Positions 17,251 to 26,101 are shown, numbered from the stretch's first letter. The stretch is 64,000 bases of DNA from CAVYTF01 sp963771435 (GCA_963771435.1 CAVYTF010000014.1:25406-89405), one strand, 5' to 3'. Notes: generated by a model from the letters alone, not told the origin. Translations and numbers: made by a program.

Positions 17251-18348
17251 ATGAAAACAGAGAAATATTTCCGAGATAAACCGTACAATAGCTTGCCCCT
17301 TTTGCCTCCAAAGAAGGAAGTTGAGAGTAAAGCAATATTAAAAAAGGCTATTTCTGCAAATAAAGCATTGGCTAATTTAAAAGGAAGTGGAAAAAATATA
17401 CCCAATCAGAGTGTTTTAATAAATGCAATTTCATTGCAGGAAGCTAAGCTGAGCTCTGAAATAGAAAATATTGTTACAACAAATGATTTACTATATAGAG
17501 CGTTCAGTTCAGAATTAAAAAATATAGATGTGAATACGAAAGAAGTATTGCATTATCAAGAAGCACTTTGGCAAGGATATATTGATATGAAACAAACCTC
17601 ATTATTAACTACTAATTCCTTTATTACTATTGTAAATAAGATCAAAGAAAATGATGGCGGCATAAGAAATATACCAGGCACAAGGATAGAGAATAAAAAT
17701 TACCAGATCATTTATACTCCTCCCGAGGGAGTAGAATTGATAAGAGATAAATTACAAAACCTGGAAGAATTTATAAATACTGACGGGGATGATATAGATC
17801 ATTTAATCAAAATGGCTATTATACATTACCAGTTTGAAGCTATTCATCCTTTCCCTGACGGGAACGGCAGAACGGGGAGAATAATTAATATTTTATATCT
17901 TATACAAAAAGGGGTATTAGATATACCTATTTTGTATTTAAGTAAGTATATAATAGAACACAAAAGCGATTATTATAAGTTATTACGCTGCGTTACAGAA
18001 GAAGGAGATTGGGAAAGCTGGATCTTATTTATGTTAGATGCTATTGAAAAGATGGCCTTTTTTACACAAAAAAAGATAGATGATATTTATGAGTTAATGC
18101 AAAGTACAGCAAAGGATATAAGAAAAACAATACCAAAGATCTATAGTAAAGATCTAGTGGAAGTACTGTATGGATTGCCGTATTGTAAAATAAAATTTCT
18201 TGAGGAGGCGGGATTAGGAACAAGAAAAACGGTTAGCAATTATTTGACTCAATTAGAAAAAAATAAAGTTTTGGAATCCGTCAAATTAGGGAAAGAAAAG
18301 ATATATATAAATAAGGCTTTTTATGAAATATTAATTAGAAATACTTAG
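17251..18348 (+). CDS. Fic family protein (class II, with self-inhibitory motif)
   Basis: 365 residues. The Fic catalytic motif HPFPDGNGRTGR begins at His199 and is complete, so AMP transfer (or transfer of another nucleotide part) to a hydroxyl side chain of a target protein is expected. The N-terminal helix carries SSEIEN at 68-73, which fits the inhibitory [S/T]xxxE[G/N] motif. It lies before the Fic core, as in class II proteins of the Fic/DOC N-terminal family. A winged-helix-like C-terminus follows (TRKTVSNYLTQLEKNKVLES). No antitoxin partner is seen on either side. The gene is clearly more A+T-rich than its neighbours and interrupts a block of porin/phosphate genes, which suggests acquisition. 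The target is unknown. Confidence 0.92.
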   Translation: MKTEKYFRDKPYNSLPLLPPKKEVESKAILKKAISANKALANLKGSGKNIPNQSVLINAISLQEAKLSSEIENIVTTNDLLYRAFSSELKNIDVNTKEVLHYQEALWQGYIDMKQTSLLTTNSFITIVNKIKENDGGIRNIPGTRIENKNYQIIYTPPEGVELIRDKLQNLEEFINTDGDDIDHLIKMAIIHYQFEAIHPFPDGNGRTGRIINILYLIQKGVLDIPILYLSKYIIEHKSDYYKLLRCVTEEGDWESWILFMLDAIEKMAFFTQKKIDDIYELMQSTAKDIRKTIPKIYSKDLVEVLYGLPYCKIKFLEEAGLGTRKTVSNYLTQLEKNKVLESVKLGKEKIYINKAFYEILIRNT

Positions 18349-18492
18349 CGAAAGGAAAAATAATGAAGGTGGTAAATAAAGTACTGGTATGTAAAGAGCA
18401 AAAAATAAAGAACTTGCTGAAAATCAATCTAAAATAATACAGCTATAATCAACTATATCATTATCAAATCAATCAATTAAAAAGGAAACACC

Positions 18493-19026
18493 ATGAAAAA
18501 AAGTATCCTCATTGCCATTGCAAGTATCTTATTATCAGGAGTGCATGCTGTGGCTCAATCGCCGACCGCGCCGCCTGCAACCGTTTATCCGAAAACAGTA
18601 GGCTATATGAGTTTTATACTCCCTATTGTTACCATTAATAAAGATGAAACCACCAACGACTTTTCAAACTTCAGCAATGGCTTTTCCATTGGTTTCCCCG
18701 TTGGTGTGAATGTATTGTATAGCGACAGGTTTGGCTTCAGTTTTGAAATTACACCCACCATTCAGGCAGAAAACCACACTACCAAAACAAGCAAAATTTT
18801 GATCGATCCAGGGCCAATGTTCCGGTTCAAGCACGGTTTTACCATTATAACCCGGCTTGCTTTTGAAACCAGCGGGCGATATGGCGGCACACCGGTATTT
18901 AATAAGATAATTGCGAGGACAAAAGCAGTGAACTATTTTGTAGCGGTGTCCACTCCACTTCGGTTTGGCAATGACGAATTGCCTTCTATCGGCGGTAACC
19001 TGCAGATAGGGTTTATTTTTAATTAA
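18493..19026 (+). CDS. Outer membrane beta-barrel protein, small
   Basis: 177 residues with a signal peptide (MKKSILIAIASILLSGVHAVAQ). Barrel-like strands follow: GFSIGFPVGVNVLYSDRFGFSFEITPTIQAE and a C-terminal NLQIGFIFN ending with Phe-Asn. The size fits an 8-strand barrel. It sits just upstream of the candidate Pho box and second porin. It is separated from them by 203 bases, so it is probably its own transcript. Function unknown. Confidence 0.72.
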   Translation: MKKSILIAIASILLSGVHAVAQSPTAPPATVYPKTVGYMSFILPIVTINKDETTNDFSNFSNGFSIGFPVGVNVLYSDRFGFSFEITPTIQAENHTTKTSKILIDPGPMFRFKHGFTIITRLAFETSGRYGGTPVFNKIIARTKAVNYFVAVSTPLRFGNDELPSIGGNLQIGFIFN

Positions 19027-19109
19027 GTTCATATCCTAGAATTCTTCAAGGCAAAAGTGGCATTTTGGTGCTGCTAAACGGCTTATTCCTACAACGGCCC
19101 CACCGATTT

Positions 19110-19164
19110 GTTAACACGCTTTCACATTTTGGTAACATTGGCGTAACATTCCGGTAACATTGGA
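19110..19164 (+). promoter_or_regulatory. Candidate Pho box: GTAACATT direct repeats at 11-bp spacing
   Basis: GTAACATTGGC, GTAACATTCCG and GTAACATTGGA follow each other at exactly 11 bases (starts 19132, 19143, 19154). A weaker TCACAT lies one period upstream and TTAACA about one period before that. PhoB-type response regulators bind head-to-tail repeats of 11 bases. The site lies about 65 bases before the porin-pstSCAB-phoU cluster, whose own phoB/phoR genes are downstream. Confidence 0.65.
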
Positions 19165-19229
19165 AAACGTCCTTTGCGGCAATAAAAACTAATCACCTGT
19201 TTATTTTTTAAACTAATTAATCACTTCTT

Positions 19230-19952
19230 ATGAAACTATTGACAACAAGAAAATTGCTTTTATTCATCGGGATCTTATTGTTTTCTGTATCCGGACTAAA
19301 AGCACAGTATCTCTGGAACTCTGATTCAGCTTATAAAGCTGGCGCGGCAAATTCAGGCAGAATCTGGGGGTATGCTTTTGGCGACTATTCCTACAAAGCG
19401 CACAGCGATTCATTAAAACGCGGCGGAAGCAATGAATACACAGGTATTCCACAGACCAGAACAAACTTTCAATTTCGCCGTATCTATTTGGGATATGATT
19501 ATAACATCACGAAAAAATTCTCTGCGGAACTTTTGTTAGCAGCAGAAGATGATTTTCCTGCTGGCAATCCACCAACATCTACTTCTCCAAGCGGAGACCA
19601 ATTGTTGAATAATAAATTGAGCTTCTATATCAAGTTGATGAACATCCGCTGGAAGAATATCTGGAACGGAACTGACCTTATTGTTGGACAGGTTGCTACA
19701 CCAGCCTTCCCTTTGCTCTCTGAAAAAATCTGGAATTACAGGTCAATTGAAAGAACGATCAGTGATATACGCCGTACACCATCATATGACATGGGTGTAA
19801 GCTTGCAAGGGACATTTGATCCTAAAACAAAAAATGTTGGTTATGACCTGATGGTTGGCAACGGAAGCAGTGCAAAACCAGAAGGCGATAATTTTAAATG
19901 GTTCTATGGTGATATATATGCTTATTTGTTTAAAAAGACATGTGGTACTTGA
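19230..19952 (+). CDS. Porin-like outer membrane protein (OprP/OprO type), N-terminal fragment (frameshifted)
   Basis: 240 residues with a signal peptide (MKLLTTRKLLLFIGILLFSVSG, then LKAQ). GRIWGYAFGDYSYKAHSDS and RRIYLGYDYNITKKFSAELLLAAEDD match the porin at 15782. The frame breaks at about 19938 in an A-rich run (AAAAAGACATG). Removing one base restores FKKHVVLDAYADYEKLNW, which continues in the next frame. The combined product of about 434 residues is similar to the 409-residue paralogue. It is the first gene after the candidate Pho box, so phosphate-starvation control is likely. Confidence 0.82.
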   Translation: MKLLTTRKLLLFIGILLFSVSGLKAQYLWNSDSAYKAGAANSGRIWGYAFGDYSYKAHSDSLKRGGSNEYTGIPQTRTNFQFRRIYLGYDYNITKKFSAELLLAAEDDFPAGNPPTSTSPSGDQLLNNKLSFYIKLMNIRWKNIWNGTDLIVGQVATPAFPLLSEKIWNYRSIERTISDIRRTPSYDMGVSLQGTFDPKTKNVGYDLMVGNGSSAKPEGDNFKWFYGDIYAYLFKKTCGT

Positions 19953-20532
19953 TGCATATGCAGATTATGAAAAACTAAACTGGGTACCAACATGGCATCA
20001 CTCACGTCAAATGCTGAAAGGATATATTGCTTATAATAGTTCTGCTAATGCTAAAGGCATGGATCCAGGAACAGGATATACAATTGGTGTTGAGGCATTT
20101 GTTAATAACTTAAAGAATGATAATTTCGCTACGAAAATAGCAGGTGGTGTAGATACCATGAGCACAACTGCATCAGGAATTTCAATGTATATGCATGGGG
20201 ATATTATCAAGACCAAGTTAAGATACTTTGCCCGTGTAGACCTGTACAAACCAATGAATGGTATTAATAATTCTATGTACAGCAAATATGTTGGCAATAC
20301 CGGAAATTATAATGACAACTCTTATACAGGCACTGCTACACCGCCTACAGCAACAGGTGATGAAACTTATAAGCAAATGTTCATTACTGCAGGTTTAGAT
20401 TTTACACCTGCACACAATGTTCATTTTATGCCTAACATTTGGTATGAAAGATATGAAACACAGTTGGCTACTTCTAATACAGATCATGACCTGGTATATA
20501 GAATGACGTTCTATTATACTTTTGGAAAATAA
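19855..20532 (+). CDS. Porin-like outer membrane protein, C-terminal fragment
   Basis: The real coding part starts at about 19938; the first 28 residues from ATG 19855 are out-of-frame reading of the upstream half. From VVLDAYADYEKLNWVPTWHHSRQML it aligns with the second half of the 15782 porin and ends DHDLVYRMTFYYTFGK, a barrel C-terminus. It should be read as one gene with 19230-19952. The stop is 42 bases before pstS. Confidence 0.78.
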   Translation: MATEAVQNQKAIILNGSMVIYMLICLKRHVVLDAYADYEKLNWVPTWHHSRQMLKGYIAYNSSANAKGMDPGTGYTIGVEAFVNNLKNDNFATKIAGGVDTMSTTASGISMYMHGDIIKTKLRYFARVDLYKPMNGINNSMYSKYVGNTGNYNDNSYTGTATPPTATGDETYKQMFITAGLDFTPAHNVHFMPNIWYERYETQLATSNTDHDLVYRMTFYYTFGK

Positions 20533-20574
20533 TTCAGACAATATTTATCAATCATTAATAAAAATAAGTTTTAC

Positions 20575-21639
20575 ATGAACAATTTAATTAAACTTACCGG
20601 AAGACTTGCATTAGCAGCGCTGGCCCTTTTAGTTGCTGCTTCAAACCCGGTTCTAGCACAAAGTGATGACAATACCATACTTGGTGCAGGAAGCACTTTT
20701 GTGTATCCACTTTTCTCTAAACAGTTCTCTGTTTATAACCAGAAAACAGGGTTGCAGGTAAATTATCAATCTATCGGTTCCGGTGGCGGCATTTTACAGT
20801 TGACAAACAAAACTGTTGACTTTGGTGATTCTGATGCGCCTCTTGCAGACGACCAGGCAAAGAAAATGAGCGGCCCAGCATTGCATATTCCAATGTGTGC
20901 AGGTGCGGTTGTTATTACTTATAATTTGCCAGGAGTGACAGCAGGTTTGAAATTTACACCTACTGTATTAGCAAATATATTTTTGGGTACAGTGAAAATG
21001 TGGAACGATGCGAGTATTGTTGCCTTAAACAAAGGTGTTAACATTCCTGCATTCCCTATTATTATTGCACACAGAAGCGATGGTAGTGGTACTACTAATA
21101 TCTTTACACATTACTTATCAGCAGTATCTCCACTGTGGGCAGCAAAAGTTGGCAGCGGTGGCGCTGTAAACTGGCCAGCAGGTTTGGGAGGAAAAGGAAG
21201 CGAAGGTGTTGCCGGTTTAGTAAAGCAAACGCCAGGTACAATTGGCTATGTTGAATTAGCTTACGCCAATCAAAATAAAATGTCTATTGCACAAGTACAA
21301 AACAGCACAGGAAAATTTATTACGCCTTCAGTTGCATCAACAATAGCTGCTAGTAATATGGCTTTGCCTGCTGATTCAAAGATATTTATTGTAAACACAA
21401 GCGTTCCCGATGGTTACCCCATTGCGGGATTTACGTGGGCTTTGATCTATAAAGAACAGAATTACAGTGGCCGTTCTGCAGCACGTGCAAAGAAATTACT
21501 TGACCTGCTTTGGTGGAATATACATGACGGGCAGCAATTTTGCCAACCGTTGACTTATGCTCCATTATCAAAGGCTGCACAAAAAACAGCAGAAGTTATT
21601 TTAAAATCTGCTACTTATAATGGCAAAGCAATATTGTAA
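20575..21639 (+). CDS. pstS: Phosphate ABC transporter substrate-binding protein PstS
   Basis: 354 residues with a signal peptide ending ASNPVLAQS (about residue 30). The PstS signature segments are present: ILGAGSTFVYPLF near residue 36, SIGSGGGILQL, DFGDSDAPL, and HRSDGSGTTNIFTHYL, whose Ser/Asp/Gly/Thr residues hold phosphate. It binds inorganic phosphate in the periplasm and delivers it to PstC/PstA. First gene of pstS-pstC-pstA-pstB-phoU. A strong hairpin follows the stop. Confidence 0.95.
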   Translation: MNNLIKLTGRLALAALALLVAASNPVLAQSDDNTILGAGSTFVYPLFSKQFSVYNQKTGLQVNYQSIGSGGGILQLTNKTVDFGDSDAPLADDQAKKMSGPALHIPMCAGAVVITYNLPGVTAGLKFTPTVLANIFLGTVKMWNDASIVALNKGVNIPAFPIIIAHRSDGSGTTNIFTHYLSAVSPLWAAKVGSGGAVNWPAGLGGKGSEGVAGLVKQTPGTIGYVELAYANQNKMSIAQVQNSTGKFITPSVASTIAASNMALPADSKIFIVNTSVPDGYPIAGFTWALIYKEQNYSGRSAARAKKLLDLLWWNIHDGQQFCQPLTYAPLSKAAQKTAEVILKSATYNGKAIL

Positions 21640-21703
21640 TTGAGAAAGGAAAATGGTTGAGAATTTGCAATAGAAAATCTGAATGAATGGACAATATTGA
21701 GTC

Positions 21704-21742
21704 AAAGCAGTACCCGCAAGAACATTTTGCGGGTACTGCTTT
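21704..21742 (+). promoter_or_regulatory. Perfect 16-bp stem-loop between pstS and pstC
   Basis: AAAGCAGTACCCGCAA (21704-21719) pairs perfectly with 21727-21742 around a 7-base loop. No T-run follows (AAATAAAA instead), so it may stabilise the pstS mRNA 3' end or only partly stop transcription. Either would give more binding protein than permease, as in many ABC importer operons. Confidence 0.75.
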
Positions 21743-21863
21743 AAATAAAAACACGGATTAATAGAGCTGCCAGGCGATCTAACGGGCAAATACGTGTAGA
21801 AAGGGTTTTTAAACAGACGCTGGTATTAATAGCACTTACCATGGTGATATTGTACTGGCTGTA

Positions 21864-22598
21864 TTGTTCACGCTTATTCTCCAGTCATTACCTTCGATCA
21901 AGGCTTTGGGTTTTAATTTCCTGACAGGGAAGACATGGGATCCTGTAAATAATGTTTTTGGAGCGTTGCCTTTTTTGATAGGTACTTTGCTTACTTCGTT
22001 CCTTGCCCTGATCATTTCCATTCCCTTTTCATTTGCAATTGCCATTTACCTGGGAGAATATTATCCGAAGGGATGGTTGTCTGAATTTCTAAAAAATGTA
22101 ATTGAACTAATTGCTGCTGTTCCATCCGTTATTTATGGTTTTTGGGGGTTGTTTGTTTTGGTTCCGCTGGTACGCGACCTGGAAATGAAATTAGGTGTAC
22201 TTCCTTATGGCATCGGTATTTTCACAGCATCGTTGATATTGGCAGTAATGATCATTCCTTATGCTGCTTCGCTGGGAAGGGAGGTAGTGCGCATGGTGCC
22301 TTCTTCGTTAAAAGAAGCTGCTTATTCTTTGGGTGCAACAAGGTTTGAAGTGATAAGAAATGTTATCCTGCCTTATGCAAAATCAGGGTTATTTGCAGGT
22401 GTGTTATTATCGCTTGGCAGGGCACTGGGTGAAACTATGGCTGTCACCATGGTTATAGGTAATACCAGCATTATTCCTACGAATATTTTTGCGCCCGGCA
22501 ATACTATGGCGAGTGTTATTGCGAATGAATTTACGGAAGCAGCAGGCACTGTTTATTTATCGGCATTGATAGAGCTTGGATTGCTTTTATTTTTGTAA
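21864..22598 (+). CDS. pstC: Phosphate ABC transporter permease PstC (frameshifted at both ends)
   Basis: The longest open piece, 244 residues, holds the BPD-type permease core: TM helices and the cytoplasmic EAA loop (SLKEAAYSLGATRFEVIRNVILP). Both ends are out of frame. Upstream, frame 1 from about 21745 encodes NRAARRSNGQIRVERVFKQ and the first TM helix (TLVLIALTMVILYWL). One base appears missing at about 21858, before LFTLILQS. Downstream, the TTTTT run near 22590 breaks the last helix; the other frame continues FVTVVINLIGKRIIKRFANE to TAG 22652-22654. The intact gene would span about 21745-22654 and overlap pstA. It forms the inner-membrane channel with PstA. The first in-frame upstream codon that could start it is not ATG/GTG/TTG. 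Confidence 0.85.
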   Translation: MFTLILQSLPSIKALGFNFLTGKTWDPVNNVFGALPFLIGTLLTSFLALIISIPFSFAIAIYLGEYYPKGWLSEFLKNVIELIAAVPSVIYGFWGLFVLVPLVRDLEMKLGVLPYGIGIFTASLILAVMIIPYAASLGREVVRMVPSSLKEAAYSLGATRFEVIRNVILPYAKSGLFAGVLLSLGRALGETMAVTMVIGNTSIIPTNIFAPGNTMASVIANEFTEAAGTVYLSALIELGLLLFL

Positions 22599-22646
22599 CA
22601 GTGGTTATAAACTTAATTGGTAAAAGGATAATCAAGCGTTTTGCAA

Positions 22647-23498
22647 ATGAATAGACCAGACACAAATATAAAATTCAGGATAGGTTCAAGCTTATTTGCC
22701 AAAGGTGTTATTACTGTATTGGCGCTTGCCTGTGTATTGCCATTGCTTGCTATATTTTTTTATATCATAAAAGAAGGCATTACAAAGATCAACTGGCATT
22801 TTCTTGTAAATATACCGAAGCCTGTTGGGGAAGCAGGCGGTGGTATTGCCAACGCACTGGTGGGAAGTTTGTTAATTGTGCTTATGGCAGCAGTAATCGC
22901 CATACCCATTGGCATTTTGTGCGGCATTTATTTAAGCGAGAACAAAAGCAAACTGGCTTACTGGAGCCGCCTTGCTGTGGATGTTTTGCAGGGCATCCCT
23001 TCCATTGTTGTCGGTATTGTTATTTACTTCTGGATCGTGAAACCACTTGGGCAGTTTTCGGCAGTATCAGGTAGTGTTGCGCTGGCCATCATGATGCTGC
23101 CGATCATCATCCGTTCAACAGAAGAAACATTAAAATTATTGCCTGATTCGTTAAGAGAAGCCGGCTTTGCTTTAGGGGTGCCTTACCACCGCGTTATCTT
23201 AAAAATATTATTGCCCTGCGGTATCAGCGGCGTACTGTCAGGCGTTATGCTTTCTGTTGCACGTGTTGCAGGCGAAACCGCTCCCCTGCTTTTTACTGCG
23301 TTCGGAAACCCATACCTCAGTACGAATGTTTTAAAGCCAATGCAAAGCCTGCCCCTACTTATATTTAACTATGCCACCAGCCCTTATGACGACTGGCATG
23401 ATCTTGCCTGGGGAGCATCACTCATATTATTGCTCTGGGTTTTAATATTAAACGTAACTACTAAGCTAATTACACGAAAATGGAGAGTACAGTTGTAA
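22647..23498 (+). CDS. pstA: Phosphate ABC transporter permease PstA
   Basis: 283 residues from ATG 22647 (MNRPDTNIKFRIGSS). A TTG two codons upstream is less likely. It has six predicted TM helices and the EAA loop SLREAGFALGVPYHRVILKILLPCGISG, which contacts PstB. It overlaps the restored pstC end by 8 bases and pstB by 19 bases, a tightly coupled operon. It pairs with PstC to form the phosphate channel. Confidence 0.94.
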   Translation: MNRPDTNIKFRIGSSLFAKGVITVLALACVLPLLAIFFYIIKEGITKINWHFLVNIPKPVGEAGGGIANALVGSLLIVLMAAVIAIPIGILCGIYLSENKSKLAYWSRLAVDVLQGIPSIVVGIVIYFWIVKPLGQFSAVSGSVALAIMMLPIIIRSTEETLKLLPDSLREAGFALGVPYHRVILKILLPCGISGVLSGVMLSVARVAGETAPLLFTAFGNPYLSTNVLKPMQSLPLLIFNYATSPYDDWHDLAWGASLILLLWVLILNVTTKLITRKWRVQL

Positions 23499-24238
23499 GT
23501 TCAACAGCCTTTAACGCATGGTTTGGAGACAACCATGTGGTAAAAAACGTAAACATAAGCATACCGCGAAACAAAGTGGTTGCTGTAATGGGGCCATCCG
23601 GTTGCGGTAAAACTACTTTTTTGCGTTGTATTAACCGCATGCATGAATTAATTCCTAACGCTACCTCTAAAGGGAAAATGATGCTTGATAATGAAGACGT
23701 ATATGAAATGCATCCCATTTTTGTCCGTTTGAAAATAGGAATGGTGTTCCAGCGCCCAAACCCTTTCCCTAACCTTAGCATTTACGATAATGTGATCGCA
23801 GGGTATAAACTGAACGGTATGCGGCTTCCAAAGGCTGAGAAGGATGCAATAGTGGAAAAATCATTGTCCAGCGCGGCATTATGGAATGAGGTAAAAGATT
23901 CGCTACATAAAAAAGGTACATTTTTGTCCGGCGGCCAGCAACAGCGTTTGTGTATTGCCCGTGCCATTGCTATGGAGCCGGAGGTCATTTTGTTTGATGA
24001 GCCAACTTCGGCACTTGACCCTATTTCCACATCAAGCATTGAGGAATTATTTCACGAACTGAAGAAAAACTATACGTTGATCGTTGTTACCCATAATATG
24101 CAGCAGGCGGCCAGGGTGAGCGACAAAACAGCTTTTTTCTACCTGGGGGAACTGGTTGAGTATGATGTTACAAAACAAATGTTCACCAATCCGAAAGATT
24201 CAAGAACACAGAATTATATTACAGGAAGGTTTAGTTAA
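23480..24238 (+). CDS. pstB: Phosphate ABC transporter ATPase PstB
   Basis: 252 residues, the usual PstB length. Walker A GPSGCGKTT at 38-46, the PstB-typical Q-loop region MVFQRPNPFPNLSIYDN, signature LSGGQQQR at 149-156, Walker B VILFDEPTSALDP at 169-181, and the H-loop in VVTHNM. It hydrolyses ATP on the cytoplasmic face to drive phosphate import. The C-terminus ends DSRTQNYITGRFS, as in other PstB proteins. Confidence 0.97.
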   Translation: MESTVVSSTAFNAWFGDNHVVKNVNISIPRNKVVAVMGPSGCGKTTFLRCINRMHELIPNATSKGKMMLDNEDVYEMHPIFVRLKIGMVFQRPNPFPNLSIYDNVIAGYKLNGMRLPKAEKDAIVEKSLSSAALWNEVKDSLHKKGTFLSGGQQQRLCIARAIAMEPEVILFDEPTSALDPISTSSIEELFHELKKNYTLIVVTHNMQQAARVSDKTAFFYLGELVEYDVTKQMFTNPKDSRTQNYITGRFS

Positions 24239-24284
24239 CGTTTGTTGTTTTAATAAATAGATTTGCCAAGTAAAAATATACGCA

Positions 24285-24944
24285 ATGACACAATTGGAAC
24301 TTGAAATTAAAGAGCTTAAAGGCGAAGTAGTGAACATGTGGATGCTGGTTCAAAGCCAGTTAAGCAAAGCGCGGAATGCAATGATATTGTTTGATAAAGA
24401 CCTGGCCCGGGAAGTAGCTTTAAAAGAAAAGCGTGTGAATGCATATGAAATAAAAATAGACCGCGATTGTGAAAACATCTTCGCTCTATATACCCCTGTT
24501 GCTGTTGACCTGAGGTTTTTGCTTGCTGCACTAAAAATAAATACTAACCTGGAGCGGATCGGGGACATTGCGGAAGGGATCGCGCGCTATGTGATAGACT
24601 CGCCTGTGGCATTTAACACGGCAATGCTGGAAAAATCGCAGTTGCTGGACATGTATGAAAACTCCATCAGTATCATGGAAGATGCTATGGTGGCTTTTGA
24701 AAATGAAGATACTACACTTGCCCGCACTATATTTAAAAGAGATGAGGCCCTGAACGAGATAAATCTGAGATCTAATAAAAGTATTGCGGAATTAATAAGG
24801 CAAAACCCTGATTTTACCGAGGAGGCTATCTATATATTATCAATGATACGTAAGCTGGAAAGGGTAGGAGATCAATGCACTAACATTGCGGAGGAAATCA
24901 TTTTCTATATAGAGGCAAAGGTTCTTAAACACCAAAAGATGTAA
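24285..24944 (+). CDS. phoU: Phosphate signalling protein PhoU
   Basis: 219 residues forming two PhoU three-helix repeats. The metal-binding helices read LERIGDIAEGIARY (about 90-103) and LERVGDQCTNIAEEI (about 192-206), one per repeat. PhoU links Pst transport activity to the PhoR kinase, keeping the Pho regulon off when phosphate is plentiful. It is 46 bases after pstB and ends just before a heptamer repeat array that starts at its stop codon. Confidence 0.95.
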   Translation: MTQLELEIKELKGEVVNMWMLVQSQLSKARNAMILFDKDLAREVALKEKRVNAYEIKIDRDCENIFALYTPVAVDLRFLLAALKINTNLERIGDIAEGIARYVIDSPVAFNTAMLEKSQLLDMYENSISIMEDAMVAFENEDTTLARTIFKRDEALNEINLRSNKSIAELIRQNPDFTEEAIYILSMIRKLERVGDQCTNIAEEIIFYIEAKVLKHQKM

Positions 24945-24983
24945 TGGATAATTTATAATGGAGAATTGAAAATGGAGAATTTG
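24942..24983 (+). repeat. Heptamer array starting at the phoU stop codon, 6 units
   Basis: Counting from the phoU TAA, the DNA reads TAATGGA, TAATTTA, TAATGGA, GAATTGA, AAATGGA, GAATTTG in steps of seven. It fills the 51-bp gap between the convergent phoU and phoR genes. Confidence 0.7.
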
Positions 24984-24995
24984 GGGTAATTGCGA

Positions 24996-26045
24996 TTAAT
25001 CTTTTCTTGCTTCCAACAAAAAACCAACTGTTGTTCCAATATTAATTTTGCTGCGTACATGAATGCTTTGATCATGCGCTTCTATAATGTGCTTGCAAAT
25101 AGATAGGCCGAGTCCTGTGCCGCCAATGTTGCGGCTTCGCCCACGGTCGGTGCGATAAAAGCGTTCGAATATTCTTGGTAAATGTTCTTCAGAAATACCA
25201 ATCCCATCATCACTTATTTCTATCAAAACATGCCGGTCATCGGTTTTGTAAATACTGGCTGTTATTATGCCGTTTACCTTTCCATATTTAATGGCATTAT
25301 CTACAAGGTTTACTAAAACCTGTAAGATCTTCTCTTTATCGGCAAAAACAGTAACCGGCTGTTCGCAGCCCTTTTTAATGCTGCATTTGATATTTTTTTT
25401 AGATGTTTTAATTGAAAGTGTCTCAAAAACCTCTTTTATCAGATCCTGGATAATGAAATTTTGTTTATACAAAGGCTGCTCGCCGCTTTCCAGTTTTGAA
25501 ATTTCGTCCAGATCGTTCACTAAATTCACCATACGCTGTACATTCCGGGAGGTGTTTTCAAGAAACTTCATGTTCACTTCAGGATTGTCAAGAGCGCCAT
25601 TGAGTAGGGTATCAACATAGCCTTGTATCGCAAAAATGGGTGTTTTAAATTCATGGGCGAGGTTTTGTAAAAACTCCTTCCTATACACCTCGTTGCTTCG
25701 TAAAATTTCTATTTCTTCTTTTCTTTGTGAAGCCCATTGTTCCACATCTTCCTTTACCTCATCGATGCCCTTTTTTGGAAGAATATATTTATAAAACATT
25801 TCTTCCTTTTTGCTGGCTTTTGTTTGATAAATGATCTTATAGATGAGCTTTATTTTCCGGTAAATAAATGAATCGAAAGCATAGCGGATAAAGAAAAACG
25901 CCATTAAAAAATAGAAGGAGCCGATAACTAAAGATCGTGTCCAATTATTGCGTAACAAATAAAAACCGATCGCAGTAATAACAGCCAGAATCATTGAAAT
26001 AAATGCTGATAACTGATTTGGAGATAGATTTTTTGTTTTAAACAT
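24996..26045 (-). CDS. phoR: Sensor histidine kinase, PhoR-like
   Basis: 349 residues from the ATG at 26045 (MFKTKNLSPNQ); an ATG five codons earlier is possible. Two TM helices (about 13-30 and 39-57) with almost no periplasmic loop, as in PhoR. The phosphorylated His lies in NLAHEFKTPIFAIQGY (His131). The ATP-binding boxes are DNAIKYG, EISDDGIGI and GGTGLGLSICKHI. No PAS domain is obvious. It converges on phoU and lies 56 bases downstream of the response regulator. It should phosphorylate PhoB when phosphate is scarce. Confidence 0.9.
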   Translation of the reverse strand: MFKTKNLSPNQLSAFISMILAVITAIGFYLLRNNWTRSLVIGSFYFLMAFFFIRYAFDSFIYRKIKLIYKIIYQTKASKKEEMFYKYILPKKGIDEVKEDVEQWASQRKEEIEILRSNEVYRKEFLQNLAHEFKTPIFAIQGYVDTLLNGALDNPEVNMKFLENTSRNVQRMVNLVNDLDEISKLESGEQPLYKQNFIIQDLIKEVFETLSIKTSKKNIKCSIKKGCEQPVTVFADKEKILQVLVNLVDNAIKYGKVNGIITASIYKTDDRHVLIEISDDGIGISEEHLPRIFERFYRTDRGRSRNIGGTGLGLSICKHIIEAHDQSIHVRSKINIGTTVGFLLEARKD

Positions 26046-26101
26046 AGGTGAAAGATACAAATTTCGAGTTTCCGGTTGCAGGAAACTTAATACGAAACGG
26101 C

